From Apostichopus japonicus (Eukaryota; Echinodermata; Holothuroidea; Aspidochirotida; Stichopodidae): DNA of 64,000 bases. The stretch's first letter is position 1. Each line of letters begins with the position of its first letter. The notes under the pieces were generated by a model. It had not been told where the DNA came from. It ran no database searches and was given only the letters and a program-made list of their open reading frames with translations. Both the position numbers and the translations under genes were made by a program. The DNA lies in the NCBI RefSeq assembly GCF_037975245.1, contig NC_092565.1:22031499-22095498 (forward strand). Reading direction: 5' to 3'. Shown here piece after piece: positions 27,101 through 42,100 of the stretch.

Positions 27101-30100
27101 ACATCAAGTGCAGATGACGATTAATCAATTTTAACGCAATTAAACAACAAAACTGTAATCCAAACAACAGCAACTACAAATTGTGATTTTATGGATAAAC
27201 AAAACACCCCCCTTCCCCTCCCCTCCCGCCTCCCCCCTCCAGCAGGGAATGATTTCATGTTTACAGCGTATATTTGACAATTCCTGAGTACAACTTTGTT
27301 TTTATCATAAAGTATTCAAAATTACTAAATTTACCTATGTGTGCTATAACTGTTACATGTTTGTTTTGTATTTGTATTTTATTAGAATTTTGGAAATTTT
27401 GCAAATCATTTAGCTTCTATGATAACAAGCTTGACCTAATTTAAGAACAGAATTGCTATATATCTGATTATGATATGGAGTAATAAAGTAATTTACAATA
27501 GCATAAAAGATTGCAAGAATCGAAAGAAAATGAACAAACAGGTTGATATTAGACAAGAATACCGGTTAAATTTCTTATCTGTCTAAGGACATGATCCTCT
27601 TTTATATTTGTTCGTGTATTATGAACTGTAATTATTGTTGTAATTTCACTTTTCTTGCAATGGAATTGGGGTACTGATTGCTGGGTATGATCTGTGTTTA
27701 TACTACCAACTGACCCCCTAGTGCGCGAGGATCAACACCAGGCTGGTCCCCAAATGTAAACAGGGTTCTAGAGTTCACCGAGGAGTGCTGTGGGGATGGC
27801 TCTGAGATGAACACTTAAATAATGATTTCCTTGGTTTTTTCAACAGTTTACTACCCAGAAGCAATTTATTGCTAAATACATGTAGAAACCGAATGAGAAA
27901 TTTTCAGAAATTTTCACTTTCACTTCATTAGCTTGAAAAATTGTTTACATGTCAAGCAAAATGAACTACTTTCTCATAGGAATTTAGTATAGAAAATGCA
28001 TAACAAATAGTACCAAAATCAGCTCAAAAACGCTTCTTCCAGGCAACAGCTGGTGTTGCTTGCGTCATTAAACAATCTTCTTATCTGACATTTTTGCCAG
28101 AGCGAGGATTTGTCATGAAACATCCGACCGTTTTGTGAAAATTTTAACTTATCAAGATCACGATTAAGACATAGTCTAAACAAAATCATCTCTGGTTAAT
28201 TTCTGATGTCATCTTTCTCGTATATTTGATGTTTATGTGAAAGTCCTCAGCATATATCGCTTGGATCAATAAGCCACTTCTAATGACAGGAAGTAAAATA
28301 ACTTACCTTCATTTTACTCCCACCCATGGGATTGTTTGCAAAAGGAGTGAAACTTGTTTACAAATTTCTCTTTATATTCTGATAACAATTTTGTAATGAA
28401 TTAAAATCTGGAGGAAGTAGTTGTACCAAAGAATCTTTGACATTGGAGAGGCAAATATGGACCGTAACCTAAACCTGAATTTATTTTGTATTTTCTTAAC
28501 TGTCCTATATCTTTCAGTTCTTGTTTACAACAGAACTTTCTTTAAATGAAAGCTTCTTTGAAGTTAGAAAAATATAATTGAAAAATTCCTCTTTAAGAGC
28601 CATAACACCAAACCATGACTGACAATTTTTTTATAGCCAAAAAACTTATCCTTTCTAGGATCAGTGTAAAACAAAAGTAAGATGAAATATTTCAATTCTG
28701 AAAAAGTTGTCAGTATTAAATTGAAATTTCATGTGAAATCAAAGATATTTACAGAAATTGCTATCAGCCTTTTGAGCTCGCACAGAACTATGCTACGACA
28801 AGGAATAATACTTTTGGTTCCATTTTCATTTTTTTCATTTATAAATTTCGTCCCTGTCATGAGGGCAGGACAAAATTGTTGCATTGTTAGGTTACACTTT
28901 GATTCACAAAGCAGTTGAATCATACCTAGGAGTGTTACTAGGAGTGTTAGCTCAGTGGTTAACGCCGGTGCCTTCCAATCATAAGGTCCAGAGTTTGAGT
29001 CACTCCAAGATTAATGTATGTCGTCCAGTTACAGAGTTATTGACAATTGACAATTCATAATCATGGACGTTAAATATGAATCTAAGAGACTGACTTCGGT
29101 CAGCTTGTGGCTTCGCGAGTTCCTGCTTGCAGGAGGATCTAAAATACATACATACATACATAAATACATTCACGCATACATACCTAAATGTTGGAAGATT
29201 TGGACAGTTTGCTTTTAAATTGTTTTGCATTTTATCTACCTGCATAGCTAAGGGCACTTCTAAATGAAGGAATTTTCACACTAATCCTGTCTTAAATCCA
29301 CCTGGGGTAGATGGATTAAATTCAGATAAACTTAACTTGTAATTTCCTCATAGAACAAATACTGTACAACCAACACAAAGAGATTGCATGAAGGCTTCAA
29401 TATTGACATCACTTAAAAGTACAATACTATTGTGGGGGGAGCTTAATTATTAATTGTTTATTTATTTAATTATGCGTCGGTTTACACCTTTTACCCGAGA
29501 AAGATGGATTCGGATTATGCCAAAATAAGAGCAGTTTATATCTTGAGCATCCGGCTGATATGAAAATGGCTTCAAGAAAATGTCAAAAGAGTACTGTATC
29601 TTTATCGTATCATGACAGGTTCTCAGAGAATGTTGCTGTACAAAACATACATACTTCTTCTCACCTTTTGTGCTCATCATCTGGAACAGCCTGTGTACCT
29701 GTCGTAACTTCTCTTGCCATATATTCCAACCCGCACACTTCATTCCTCCAACAAACTGTATTTAACTGTTCCTAAACCACGCTTGAAGACCTATGGTTAC
29801 AGAAGCTTCTAATACTCTGGCTCTTATCATTGGAACAAGTTACCAGATAACATTCAAACATGCTCTAAACTTTCTACATTCAAAAGTCTACTTAAGACCC
29901 ATCTTTTCACTTGTTCTTTTGTAAATTAATCTGCTTTCTCTGTAAAGCGCCTTGAGCAGTGACTTTTGTCTACTGAATTGGCGCTATATATGTCTCATAA
30001 GTATTATTATTACAACTTGGAAGATTATTTTCTTGATTGTTAGGGCATCATCAATTCAACGATTGGACGGCTTTCAATCCTCTTTGGTTCTCTAAGCAGC

Positions 30101-33100
30101 TGTGCTCATATCAGTATTTTAACATGTGCAACCTGAAATTTAACCATATTAGCATCAATTGAATCTTGATTTTTGAGGTTTTAGCACATTTTGTCTACTA
30201 TTACTGGTCATCGGTTTTTAAACTGCATAAATGAAACTCTCCTAACACGCAGGCTGTTTACGGAAGATAATTAGTTCTGCCGCCTTCCACATGAGTTACG
30301 TTTCCCATTTGTGTTTTGTCATCATCTCAGCCTACAGGAGTTAAAAGATGACAGTGTCCGAGTAATAAAAATGCCCTCTGTCAACTGGGTTTTACGGCTT
30401 TGGGTGTTTTTCAGTAGGCAAGAGGCCTCATATAGCTCCCCATAGCCTAGTAGACGAAGTTTATTCTTCAATCAAAGCTGCTCTTTGAAGTTACCTCATT
30501 TATTTCCTATCCTTAAATTAAAGTAGCTTTATGATTGGATTTTGATAAATTGTTGCTAATAAAGCAGCTGTATCAATATTCCAGAACACTGTAGGTCATT
30601 ATAGGATTTTAGGCAGGCTTCATTTTCAAATATTTAGCTCTACTGTACAATAAACATATTGAGAATTTCCTGGTCACTCGTTACCAGTCCTTTAAATTGT
30701 TATGCAAAGTGGTCTGGGCTACGTACTGTTGGGGATTGAATCAAATCAAATTTACTCATTCATTAGTCTTCTTCTCAATTTTGTTGTCATATTTGAGAAA
30801 CAATTCTCTATGTACAAAACCTACATAATTAAGAGGTGCTCTCTCATTGGTCGGGGTCCTTATCGCATCTTATGAAATAAATCGCACCTCTTTAAGAGTT
30901 TTGGTTTTACACTAAGCCTGACCACAAACTTTTTGGAAATCTTTGTTGACTCACCTCCACCTCCTCAGTTGGAAAAGAAACCCTTGAGATGTTAACTGTG
31001 ACTCTGCCCCCCACAGACACCAGGAGCACCGCCTCTGTGATATTGGTGGAGTTGAGAGAGGGATAGCTGGCCAGAGATGACACACTCGAAATGTGATCTT
31101 GAAGACGATGTAAAGTGACGACACTAGTTGCCCTATTGGGATGAGCTGTGTGACACAGTTAAGGATTCTAACAACGTTCTCTAGCATATCCCATATGAAT
31201 ACCTGGATAAAACTGTAACTTTGTTGAAAATTAAAAACGAGAAGCAAAATCTAACCATCATCATTAATTATATGTATTATATGTATTAATGTATATGTAT
31301 AATATGTATTATATGTATTAATCCATATGTATTATATGTATTATATGCATATGTATTACATGTATTAAAGACACTCATGATGAACAACGGACCCAAAACA
31401 GCTTAGAAAAATATATCTTATTCCATTGGAAGATATCTTGATTTCAATGACATGAAAGGAGACTTGAGCAAGTCTAAAAATATGACATCATCATGCCACT
31501 TATGCTTGAACCAACAATGTTTCTATTCATTTAATACCTTTTACGTGATTTATATTGATATTGCTGATTCTAAAAGATTCATTAAAAAATATTGTTCACA
31601 TTAACCTTGATAATATGCAATGAAAAAACAAAGGAAACTAAAAGTATTTTTATGGCACTATGACATCATAGGTTGACAAAATGGCAGCTCCCTGATACAA
31701 CTTTTTAACCAAAACTCCCAAACTTCCATCTTGCATATTAAGATCACCACAAACAACTGCTCTCCTCCATAGAGGATCTACTGTTAACTTTGCAGAAATT
31801 GTTCACTGTGCAGATTTGTGTTATATACAAGTGTTTTATGATATGATCGATTTATTGCTCTCGACATGCCTATAAAGATAGTTGGTTTAATGACTATTAA
31901 TGTCCTTAAAAAGTTCTGATTAAAATAAACAAACATAAGAATGTTGAAATGAAAACAGAATACGTAACATCAAATGAAATGTTCTTTTCTACATTGTCAC
32001 ACACTTTTACAATCTGAGATAATTCATAAAACTTTTATTTTAACGACAGCACTGAAGATAATAAGGAGGCCCTTGAACCAAACTGAGTTCACCAAGAGGT
32101 GTTTCTATTACCATCTCTGGAATTCTTTCCAACACTATGATGGGTACCATACAGACTTTGTAATGATTCTGTACTCATTCCCCTATTCTAGAATAGTTGC
32201 ATGCACTCCTAGCCACCTTTGTGGATTCATACTCGTTCTCGGGATATCTTGGAAATCTAGGTCACATGACAGGGCAAGATTATACACTGGTTATCATTTA
32301 TGCTGGTACCCACACTTAGAGCCATGTACTCATACTCATAATAATTAAAAAATTGCTGTGTACTCATGCAACTGTCCTCCCATTTAAAGTTTCAGGTTTT
32401 AATATTTAGACTTATTAACTTATTAACAATCTCCAAATTAAATAATAAATATTTCCCAAAAAGTCAACAAGACCATTCCATTTTGTGAACATCTTGCAAA
32501 CTGCATGAAGCAAACTATTGACCATATAAAAGACCTAATCATCACACAAGGCATCGAGGTTCACTTTTAAAACATGATTCTCAACGTCACCTGAAACTCT
32601 CGATACCACTTGGTCTATCGAGGTTTCAGTTCATGACATTCAACATGAAGTCATCTTGTGGTTTCTGAGTGTAGTCAAATCGAATGAGCTTTTCAACATG
32701 TAAATGATAGGGGAAAAATACATCTAATTGACAAACTTCACTTCACGTTAACTACACAAAATTCCAGAGCTAGCAAAAGTCACTTTGTTTATCTGAAAGT
32801 GGGGCAGCTGTCATAAACCCTTTCTCTTTACGCAGTAGACCTCTGAGAGTTTACAAACGATTAAGCAATTTCATGGCTAAAAAATGCACAAAACCTAGTA
32901 GAATTGAGCCTCTGAAACGAACCTCTTTCTCCTGGCTGTGATGCAAAGTCCGAAGAATTACTGGAGCATGTGTCGTCGAGAGCAGTACATGTCAAATCTT
33001 GTTGTGAGTTGCTTTAATAGCAGAGAGAGGAAGCAACTTTACCTCTGGCATTGATAGTAATTGTGCCAAAGTGAGATATATAAAGACGAAGAACGTTGCA

Positions 33101-36100
33101 GTAATGATGTGTTGTTGTGTTCGGCTATTTGGCTTCCTGAGGGTGTCGCTGTCTTCAATCATTTTCATATGAAGTATTCAATAATTATGACATATCACAA
33201 CATAATTTACATACAAACACACTCTATTACAACTTTAATATTAAAAACAGGTGGTGATTTAAAAAAAAATTCATACCCAAATTTTCAAATACTTTTGAAA
33301 GATGTTTGCATAAGGAATCTGACATAAATCCAACAGTTCAGGGCTAGCCATTCAATTGGTGACCTAATTTGCATATTTTCATTCTGAATTACTATAAAAT
33401 AATATACAACAAGGGCATTTGAATTTCTCCAATGCTTAACATTTCTATCGTTGTAATACAGAAGATGTCCCCAAATTCCACTATTAATGTTACGAAAAAC
33501 CCCAAATTCCTAAAGGTGACTATAGAAGCAAGGAAGGGTTCATATTTTAAAATACCGTCCCTACTGACAACTTGTTATAACAAAAGACGCTACAAAAATT
33601 TGTTAAAATGAGAAAGCCATTCCAGTTGGATTCGACCATGTAATTTCTAAAAAAAATAGAAAATAAAATATCCAATGTTTCTGAAGATTTTTCTACAGCA
33701 TGATTTCTCTGAATAGAATTAGACATTTTCCAGATCTGGACACCGTTTGACGGAGAAAGAAAAACCAGATGGTTACGAGTCAGACTCTAAACTAAGTGGG
33801 GGGGGGGAAGGGGAAATTAACAGTTCACGTCACAGGGCACGTTTCCCGGCAGAAATATTTTGATGGACACATCTATGTCCCCTAAATATGCTTTTCATTT
33901 CACACAATGACAATTAAATGACACAATCAGGAGACTTTTATTGGTTTTAGGGCCGTGTTAATGTTCTCTCAATTGACGTGATATTTGTCGTAAACTTCCA
34001 TACGTCTAAGAAGAAGGAGTCTGGGTTTCATCAATAAGAGGAAGCACTGAGCAAAGAGGAATATTTGAAAAAGAAAATGAGACATGATGAGCGAATTAAT
34101 AGGGTGGAACTAAAGCACAGAACATTGTCCAGGGGATAGATCAATCAATCTATTAATCAATCAAACAAACCATACATTACATTGTTTAACCTTAAAAAAA
34201 ACTCTTAATAGGATTGTTGTAATGATATTGTTTTACATGTACAATTAATCAATCAGCTAAAAACTAATTACATTTTCTTCTTCTTTGTTGAGTGGTTTGT
34301 TTGGGATGGAAAGCAACATTTTTGGATCATAAATTTGGTTTCTATAATGAATGACTGATCAAAATAACAAAATAATGTGACATATTATATGTCTACCAAA
34401 GTATGTTCAAGCAAACGAGTTAGAACTAGTCGTCATGGTTAAATATCAATTTGATGACTTTGGTGCTAGTCATCATGCTAAATTCAATTTTTTGAATGAT
34501 GTCATTGTAGAATACAGTAGTGACACCAGAAATTACAAAGTTAGAGGAGGGAGGGGGAGCTCAAGTGGGTGTCTGCTCATGTTTGGGCAAGCAAACAGTC
34601 GGAGGAAGCACAAATTTTGGCATTGCTACTGTTAGAATACATAACGCTGGTTGCCACGGGGGGGGGGGGGGGGGGAGGTGGGATGGGTGCGGTAATGTCC
34701 CTCTCCTAAGGAGTACTCTTTAGGAATAGAAAATGGTATTTTTTAATGTAACTATACTCTCATATTTCAAATTGTGTGCATATATATTTACATAAAGCAA
34801 GGATTCTATTATAGTGTATATATACAGATCTATGAATTTTGTGTATACCTGCAAATCTTAACAAGATTTTTTCTTTATAATCGCATCCATCCATAAATAT
34901 ATTTATTATTATGTGTTTCTGTTTATACCCAATTATTCACTACTGTAAAGCTGTATTCTGGATCACGTACTCAAAGGATGGCTTAATACTGCACAATATT
35001 AATTCTGATATGTCGTAGATTATCATAAAACAATGTCACCTGTTCAGGTTGTACAGTATGTATATAATCACTTTAAATTTTGGAGAAATGACCCATTAAA
35101 CCTCTGAGGGCCATCAAATAAAGTGACTGGACAACTTAGTTTAACACACAGACCATTAGGTATATCTCCTTAGATGTAACACATAACTCAATGGAAATCA
35201 TTATAAGATTTTCATAGCCTCAAATGACATCTTTAAAACTCATTACAGGTTTTTCAAGGACAAAGACTTCAATGTCATTCAAGGATTCTCTGTTGTTTAT
35301 ACAAAGTTAAAAGAACATGTTTTGGTTGAGTTATTATAACTTAAAAAACAATGAATTAACATTAACATTAACTCGGCCTGCACCAAGGAGCTAATGTCAA
35401 AATCAATTTATCCTTCATTAAAGCATTCCAGAGATGAAGCATATTTTAAAGGTAAATCACTCAAAATTCTTGGGCTACAACATATCACAACTAACATGCA
35501 ACCTATCACAGTCATGGATCCGTTAATCACACATGGTTGCAATACTGATAACTTGAAATGTTCATGTATGATTAAACATTTCCCAACACATAGCAGCATT
35601 TGGATGATGTGTAGTACCATGCAAAACACTACAGGAAAGCTCAATAAAATCCAGAAGCTTTTTAGCACAGAAATAAACATTAATGGAAATGTTTACGTTC
35701 TAACACTGATTCTTGTTTTGAGCTCATCACAAAATGTAATGTACTGAGATGAGATATTCTTGTGCAAAAAAAATCCAGAGATAACTTCCTCCATCTCTCC
35801 CCCCCCACCCCCACTAACTCCCCACTAGGGGAATCGAACTGAAACTTGGTTGGTGACGGTAGTGTACATTAGCAGTTCTTGATTGGTGTTTCTGCAGTGA
35901 TGATACCATAGCAGCCATATTATCACATTTTGATCATGAGATCTGTCTACATGTTCCTCTTCTTCTCCAATTAACATATTTTCAGCTACATAACATACAA
36001 ACCAAGCACTTGTTAATTAATGCAAAACCTATACTTGGTTTGGCCATGGCAACAATGACACTGAATTTTCCATGGTAACCGAATGTAAAATAAAAAGGAT

Positions 36101-39100
36101 ACTCCTGACTGCACTAATGTTCACGTCTGTGTCTTCGCTGCCTGTCGCTAAGAGACCACATTCGGACCCTGGAGAGAGAAAGAAAGAATCTCGTTGTCAT
36201 AGAGAACTCAAAAAACTATTTCGTATGTAGTCATGCAGCTGTGACACAAACTACTGCAGACAGATACCGAAGATCAAAGCTCATTCGTCATTTTACTTTA
36301 CTTGTCAATATTTTCCACGTAACCGAGAATTTTATGTCTTAATTTACTCCTTATCTGTGTTGCAGTACAAAACAAAGACAAAAAACCGAAAAGAAGTACA
36401 ACATTGTAATAGAACCTTCATTTGAGTATTTCTTGTGTGAAAAAGAATGGTAATATCAGAATATTAACTGATCAAAATTGTTGTATACAATATTAGTCAT
36501 TTAAGCAAGAAATAGCCAAAATAACATCTTTTCAGCTCCAAATTGTATATTGTACTAAAAATAGTATAACTGTGCCAACTACCAGTAACCAGAATGCCAA
36601 AATGCATGGCGGTTTCAATGATGTAACATAAGCTGTTTTCTTCATGAATCTGACATAATGTATAGTGAGGGTGTACAACATACTCGATCCTAGTAAAGGG
36701 CAGGTCCAAGCTATTTGCACTGTGACGTACGGGACATTTCAGAGACGTAAATGTGTCTAAAAGTTATAAAAAATCTATTTTCCAGAAACTTTTTCAGGTT
36801 TTCATATTTGTTATTGCTGATACTTTATAACAAGCTCATGAAGATTTCCTACACTTGCTTTAATTAGGTCCCATCTTAATTAATATGCAGTGTGACGTAC
36901 GGGACCAGAGAATTTTGTGTTTTTTTTACTAAAGAGCAAAGCTGAAATCCCTCTGAAATTAGGAGGGCAATGATCAAGCTGCTATAACTAGTGAATAGCC
37001 TAACATTCCAAGGGCTAAGCTGTAACATATTAGAAAAAAATATGAAGCCATTCCAGTTCAGTGATTACACAAATGAAAATTGTCCTGTGACGTACGGGAC
37101 AAGTGACGTACGGGACAATTTGTCCATATACAAATTGACTATGAAAACTCTTTTTTTTATTCCTGAATATACCATAACAAGCTGATTTCTACATAAAAAC
37201 ATTAATTTGGATATGCCAGAAGAATGTCATTGGTAATTTCATGCCATATTTCCTTCTTTCTGGGATCGAAAAGAGCAGTGACTGTACTTGTGCGATCATT
37301 CCACTACATAAAACATAGAATGTGTAAAGTATTAATCTACTCTACACATACATCAATACTCACAACATCAATTCTAGCTTTGGTAGACCACAAATCATTC
37401 AAGATAAAAAGTTTTGGTGCAAAATTGTTTTGGTATATATACTGTACAACACTGTATCATACTCCCTACTATTGACCCTGAAGTTGAAATATGATCCATC
37501 CCATTCAAAACATACCAAAATGTCCACAGTAACGTCCTCATAACAACGTCAACGTAATGTCTATCTATTAAACTAGTACAACAAAGAAAACTAGACCTAA
37601 TACTGGTTATTGAACAAACTTATGAGTGATTGTCCTCTGCAAAAATTGGGCAAGCGAAACTCTACACTTGTAACTAAAAATCTCAATGTCTATTATCTAA
37701 GTTCAGGACACAAGAACATTGTTGCACGGTCATGATAGTCACACTTCACAATACAGTAGGCCTACGACTCCACATTCTTAAAGTTGTCCACATTCAATGT
37801 CAATGTTGAATAGCATTGTAGATGATTCTGTATCCAACACACACACAATTGACTTCCCGATAGTTTATTGAACAACACCTGGGCTGTTGGTGGTCATCAC
37901 TCAGTCAATAATTCATATGGTGCCATGATGTGCTCTTCAGGCATGCAGGGATTATAAGTTGCAACTACCACCTTTCAAAAAAATAAATTTGTAAGCATTG
38001 GAAGGTTTCCAGTACAGTTTAATTTAGTAGAAAAAAAGGATTAGGAGGGACACTAAAAGTCCCCATCAAGGACCCAATAGAGAGAGAAAAAAACTGAAGA
38101 CACAAACACTCAGACCCGATTACAATGCTTAGAGTGCTTGTCCAAAGCATTCTTAAACCCATTGACACTACTTGCAAGTACAACTTTCTCAGGCAAACCA
38201 TTCCACTCATTCACAACCCTATTAGAAAAAAAGTTATGCCGAATATTAATCCTACTATGTGACTTTTGGAGTTTAAGACAATGACCTCTGGTACAACTAC
38301 TGTTAGCAAACATGAAAAAGTCGGTAAAGGATAAATTGTCGAAACCATACACAATCTTGAAAACCTGGATCAAGTCCCCACGTAACCTCCTAAGCTCCAG
38401 TGTGGTGAGACTTAACAGTTGTAACTGCCTATAATAAGGAACACTCTTTAAGGAACTAATCATCCTAGTAGCCCTCCTCTGGACCTTTTCAAGTACTTCC
38501 TTATCCTTAGCAAAATATGGGTTCCAAGCCTGCACAGCATACTCCAGATGAGGCCTAACCAACTACTTGGTCCCCATTGGAGCCCATGCATGTTTATTAT
38601 GTATAAATATACAGGGTTTCCCCCACACTATGTCCCGTACGTCACATTTTGTCCCGTATGTCACATTTTTAAATTTGATAATTAGATTTGCAGTGAATAT
38701 TATTTCAAAATTTTTGGGATGGATTTTGTTGAGCAATGTTCTTAATTAGAACTTTAGAGAATATCACCAAAAAAAAATTGTTCCTCCATATCAAAATTTG
38801 AAAAAAACGGGTGAAAATTGTGACGTACGGGACATCGATATTTGGACACTAGCTAATTAGCATATTTAATTGATGAACCCCCAAACATAATATGTCAAAA
38901 TTATTGGAAGGAATGGTGTATCATGTCCCACATAACTCATATTCAATTAGTTCATATTGCTGGCAGGGAAATAGGATTCCAAATGTCCCGTACGTCACAC
39001 TGCAATTTAAATTTATGCAAATTAGCAGGCTGTAATTGCTTGAATAGGCAAAAAATTTCAAAAAAATTATGAAAATCTGAAACTTCAAAAATTCAGCTTT

Positions 39101-42100
39101 GACATGACACCAAATTTAGGGTGCTCCAGTAAAGTTTGAAATTTGGCTTCTAGGGATACAATAGCTTGGACCTGCCCTAAAGCAGTGTGATGTGACAAAC
39201 AATAAATTGAGAATGACACAGGCTGTCCTGAAATAACGTATGACCTCAACAACAGGCTTCTTGTACTAAATGTGATACAGCAATATACTAAATATGTCAT
39301 ATGTCCTTGTTGAAATATTGTGTAAACACATGGTTTTCACAATTTGACCCGTGGTGAACTCAAACGACCATTGACCTCCGCCCACAACATAAGGCTTCTT
39401 GTACTCAATGTGGTACAATTACATACCAAATATGCAATCTGTCTAAGCTTCTCTTGCGATATTATGCTTAGGAAGGTGCCTTAGTGCAGAGAGACAGCTC
39501 AGAGGGGAGTGAAGTAACTGTTTGGGGTTTGTAGATTTCAAATGACCTTTTTGACCTCCACCAAAATCAATTGGCTCCTTTTACTCAATGTTATACACCT
39601 TCTTACCAAGTATGAGATCTGCCCAAGCTTCCCTTCTAGAGATATCATGTTTACAAGTTTTTTCACAATTTGACCCCTGGTGACCCCACATGACATTTTG
39701 GCCTCCCAAAAAACACAGGTTTTGTGTACTCAATGTGGTTCATATACATATTGAATATGAGATCTGTCTAAGCTTCCCTTTTTGAGATATTGTGTTTACA
39801 AGGTTTTCAGAATTTGACCCCTGGTGACCCCAAGTGACATTTGACCTCCAAAAAAACAATAGGCTTCTTGTCCTCAATAAGGTTCTCCTACATGCAATAT
39901 GAAATCTGTCAAAGCTTCCTTTCTTGAGATATTGTGATTACAAGGTTCTCAGAATTTGACCCCTGGTGACCCCAAGTGACATTTGACCTCCATAAAAAGT
40001 GACGGTGTCTACATCTCAAACTGTGAAAACCACTGAGCCAACCATACACCCTCTCCTAATAGTAACTTTCTTCTTCAAACTAAATAAACCTCAAATTATA
40101 TCAAACTGTGTAATGTGTAATATTTGAAATATCCTAAAACATTTTAATCAGATCTGTGATAGGTTCTGTCTGTAGAAAATATTGAGTGGCTATTTTCCTG
40201 GCTTACATAATTTGTGTAATTTGAGTCACTGCAAAGAGGAGGAATTTGCCATAATTTGGAACTTATTGGGAATGACCTTTTACCAGGCACTGGGTTCATT
40301 TCCAGTTGATGCCAGTAGACTGGACCACTGAACCATTATCAACCATACAAAGATGTCTACTGAACAGAAAAAACTACCTTGATAAAATTCAAAACAAAAC
40401 AAAATCAAAACCTTCCTTCCTACATCAAAGATTAACTATTGTGTAGTATTTTTGGTATCAAGAAGAGATTGCCATGAAAAGGCAGTAGGCACACACAAAT
40501 AATGACATTTTGACTGTAAATAAAAAAATATTTGTCTTCTTCAAATTGATCAGTCTCCCACCAAAAAATGCACCTTTTTTTATTTTTTTCAAAGTATACA
40601 TTGAAAACATTTGTGAGGAATATCTCATGTTAATTGGCAACACTTTGCATTAATGTAATTAAAAGTCTACACTCTGCTATTGATTTTCATACAGTCAACT
40701 ATGTGATGACTGTTGTCATGGTAACATGCAAACACTTTGCACATTTTGGAAAGTTTTATTGCAATAGAGATGGCAAATTGTTGGTATCCTATTAATACCA
40801 GCTGCGTTTATAGCGCTCTTGTTGAATTAATTCACAGAAATTCTGCCCGGATCCGATGTTCAAACACACCGTAGAATTACAATTAATAATGAAGAGTCTA
40901 CTTTAGAGTTTCCTTGTTTTGTGAGCTACTGTACTTCAAATGTCAACAAAAAAAAAAAAAAAAAATCGTGTATCTGTTGGTAAAGAATTAGATTCATATT
41001 AGAAGGTAAAAGAATATGATGGATGAATTAAGATAGTGGATATCTCTCCATGTATTATTTCATGTACATTTATACCGAAAATGTTCTAGAAGCACACAGG
41101 GTAAAAGTCATTAAGTTAAGGCTGTTATGGAACACTAAATGACATAATCTGGCAGAACTAGGTCTTGAAACGTGACTTGTAATTCGTTTCTACTGATAAA
41201 ATAAAAAAAAGCATACTGTTGTAGACTCTTATAAAGTCATATTAAAGCCCATCCAATTCTCCCAACCCCCCCCAACACCACCTCCAAGGAAAAACCCTAC
41301 CTCCCCCTTCTTCTCCATCCCTTTACTACAAACCTCACCCATGTCTGTACAAAACAAAAAATTGAAAATACAAACATAGTAGGAAATATTCCTAAAATTT
41401 GACATTCACTCTGTCAATCAACCTTTCAATTAAACCCCCTAAAAACCCTTGTCTTTTCTTCAAAACTTTAGCGTGTTTATGCTGTATTTGCGCTGCCTGG
41501 ATCATGATTTCAATTCAGTGAGCTAATTTGAATCACAGATAGGCATTGGATCCCTTCGGAGAATATACCGTCATATAAACTATCAGTTAAATGCAAGTTT
41601 GGATAGTGAATCATTTTGAAGTGCCCAGTCAAGCTTGCGATTCAAATATTATTTACAGGAGAGGCAAAATCCACTGTAACCTTAAAAGTTTCTAAACCTA
41701 TTGACGGGTTGGTGTCATGAATGACTGAATCCTTCCCTCTCCCCTGATTAGATTCTATCAGTCCTTGTAATCGAAAATCAACATTACAAGTTGACTTCTT
41801 AACGATAAATTACTTCTTAATTGACTTGCCAGCAGCCAGAATATTTTTCGGGCTTCATAGCTTCCTCCCCCCCCCCCCACCAATCCCCAAAATGAGGATG
41901 ATTCTTTTCTCTTATTGTAAATTTTGCGGGTCTGCGAGACGAAAGCTATTCCAAAGGGAGACTTTTCTCGCTGATTATCAAACTGCCAGACGCAGATATA
42001 ATATTGATATCTGTAGAATGCACATGGTGTACCCTGCATACTCATCCAGGTCACTTGTAACAGATGTTATCTTATTAACAACAAGATTATTAAATGAAAG

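Larger units (their letters stand above)
27087..30954 (-). other. WDR6 intron 7
   Basis: Contains a tRNA-like SINE (28934-29170) and a LINE 3' end (29690-30017). Otherwise AT-rich with no coding signal seen. Confidence 0.8.
31146..36102 (-). other. WDR6 intron 6
   Basis: Carries an AT-rich tandem tract at 31262-31370 and an 18-base G run near 34658. No gene or identifiable transposon seen in the rest. Confidence 0.75.

Noticed and set aside
28934-29002. Functional tRNA gene
   Set aside because: Acceptor pairing and boxes are present, but the anticodon loop has eight bases, T33 is not in place and box B is degraded. It is followed by a SINE body and (CATA)n tail.
30951-31247. 98-codon minus-strand frame overlapping a WDR6 exon
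   Set aside because: The adjacent frame carries the WDR6 motifs (HISSV, VSVGGRV) with good splice sites; this frame is a shadow.
38110-38562. Host gene of 150 codons on the minus strand
   Set aside because: Motifs (HLEYAVQAWNP, EKVQRRATRMI, WNGLP) are those of a LINE reverse transcriptase C-terminus, truncated at its 5' side.
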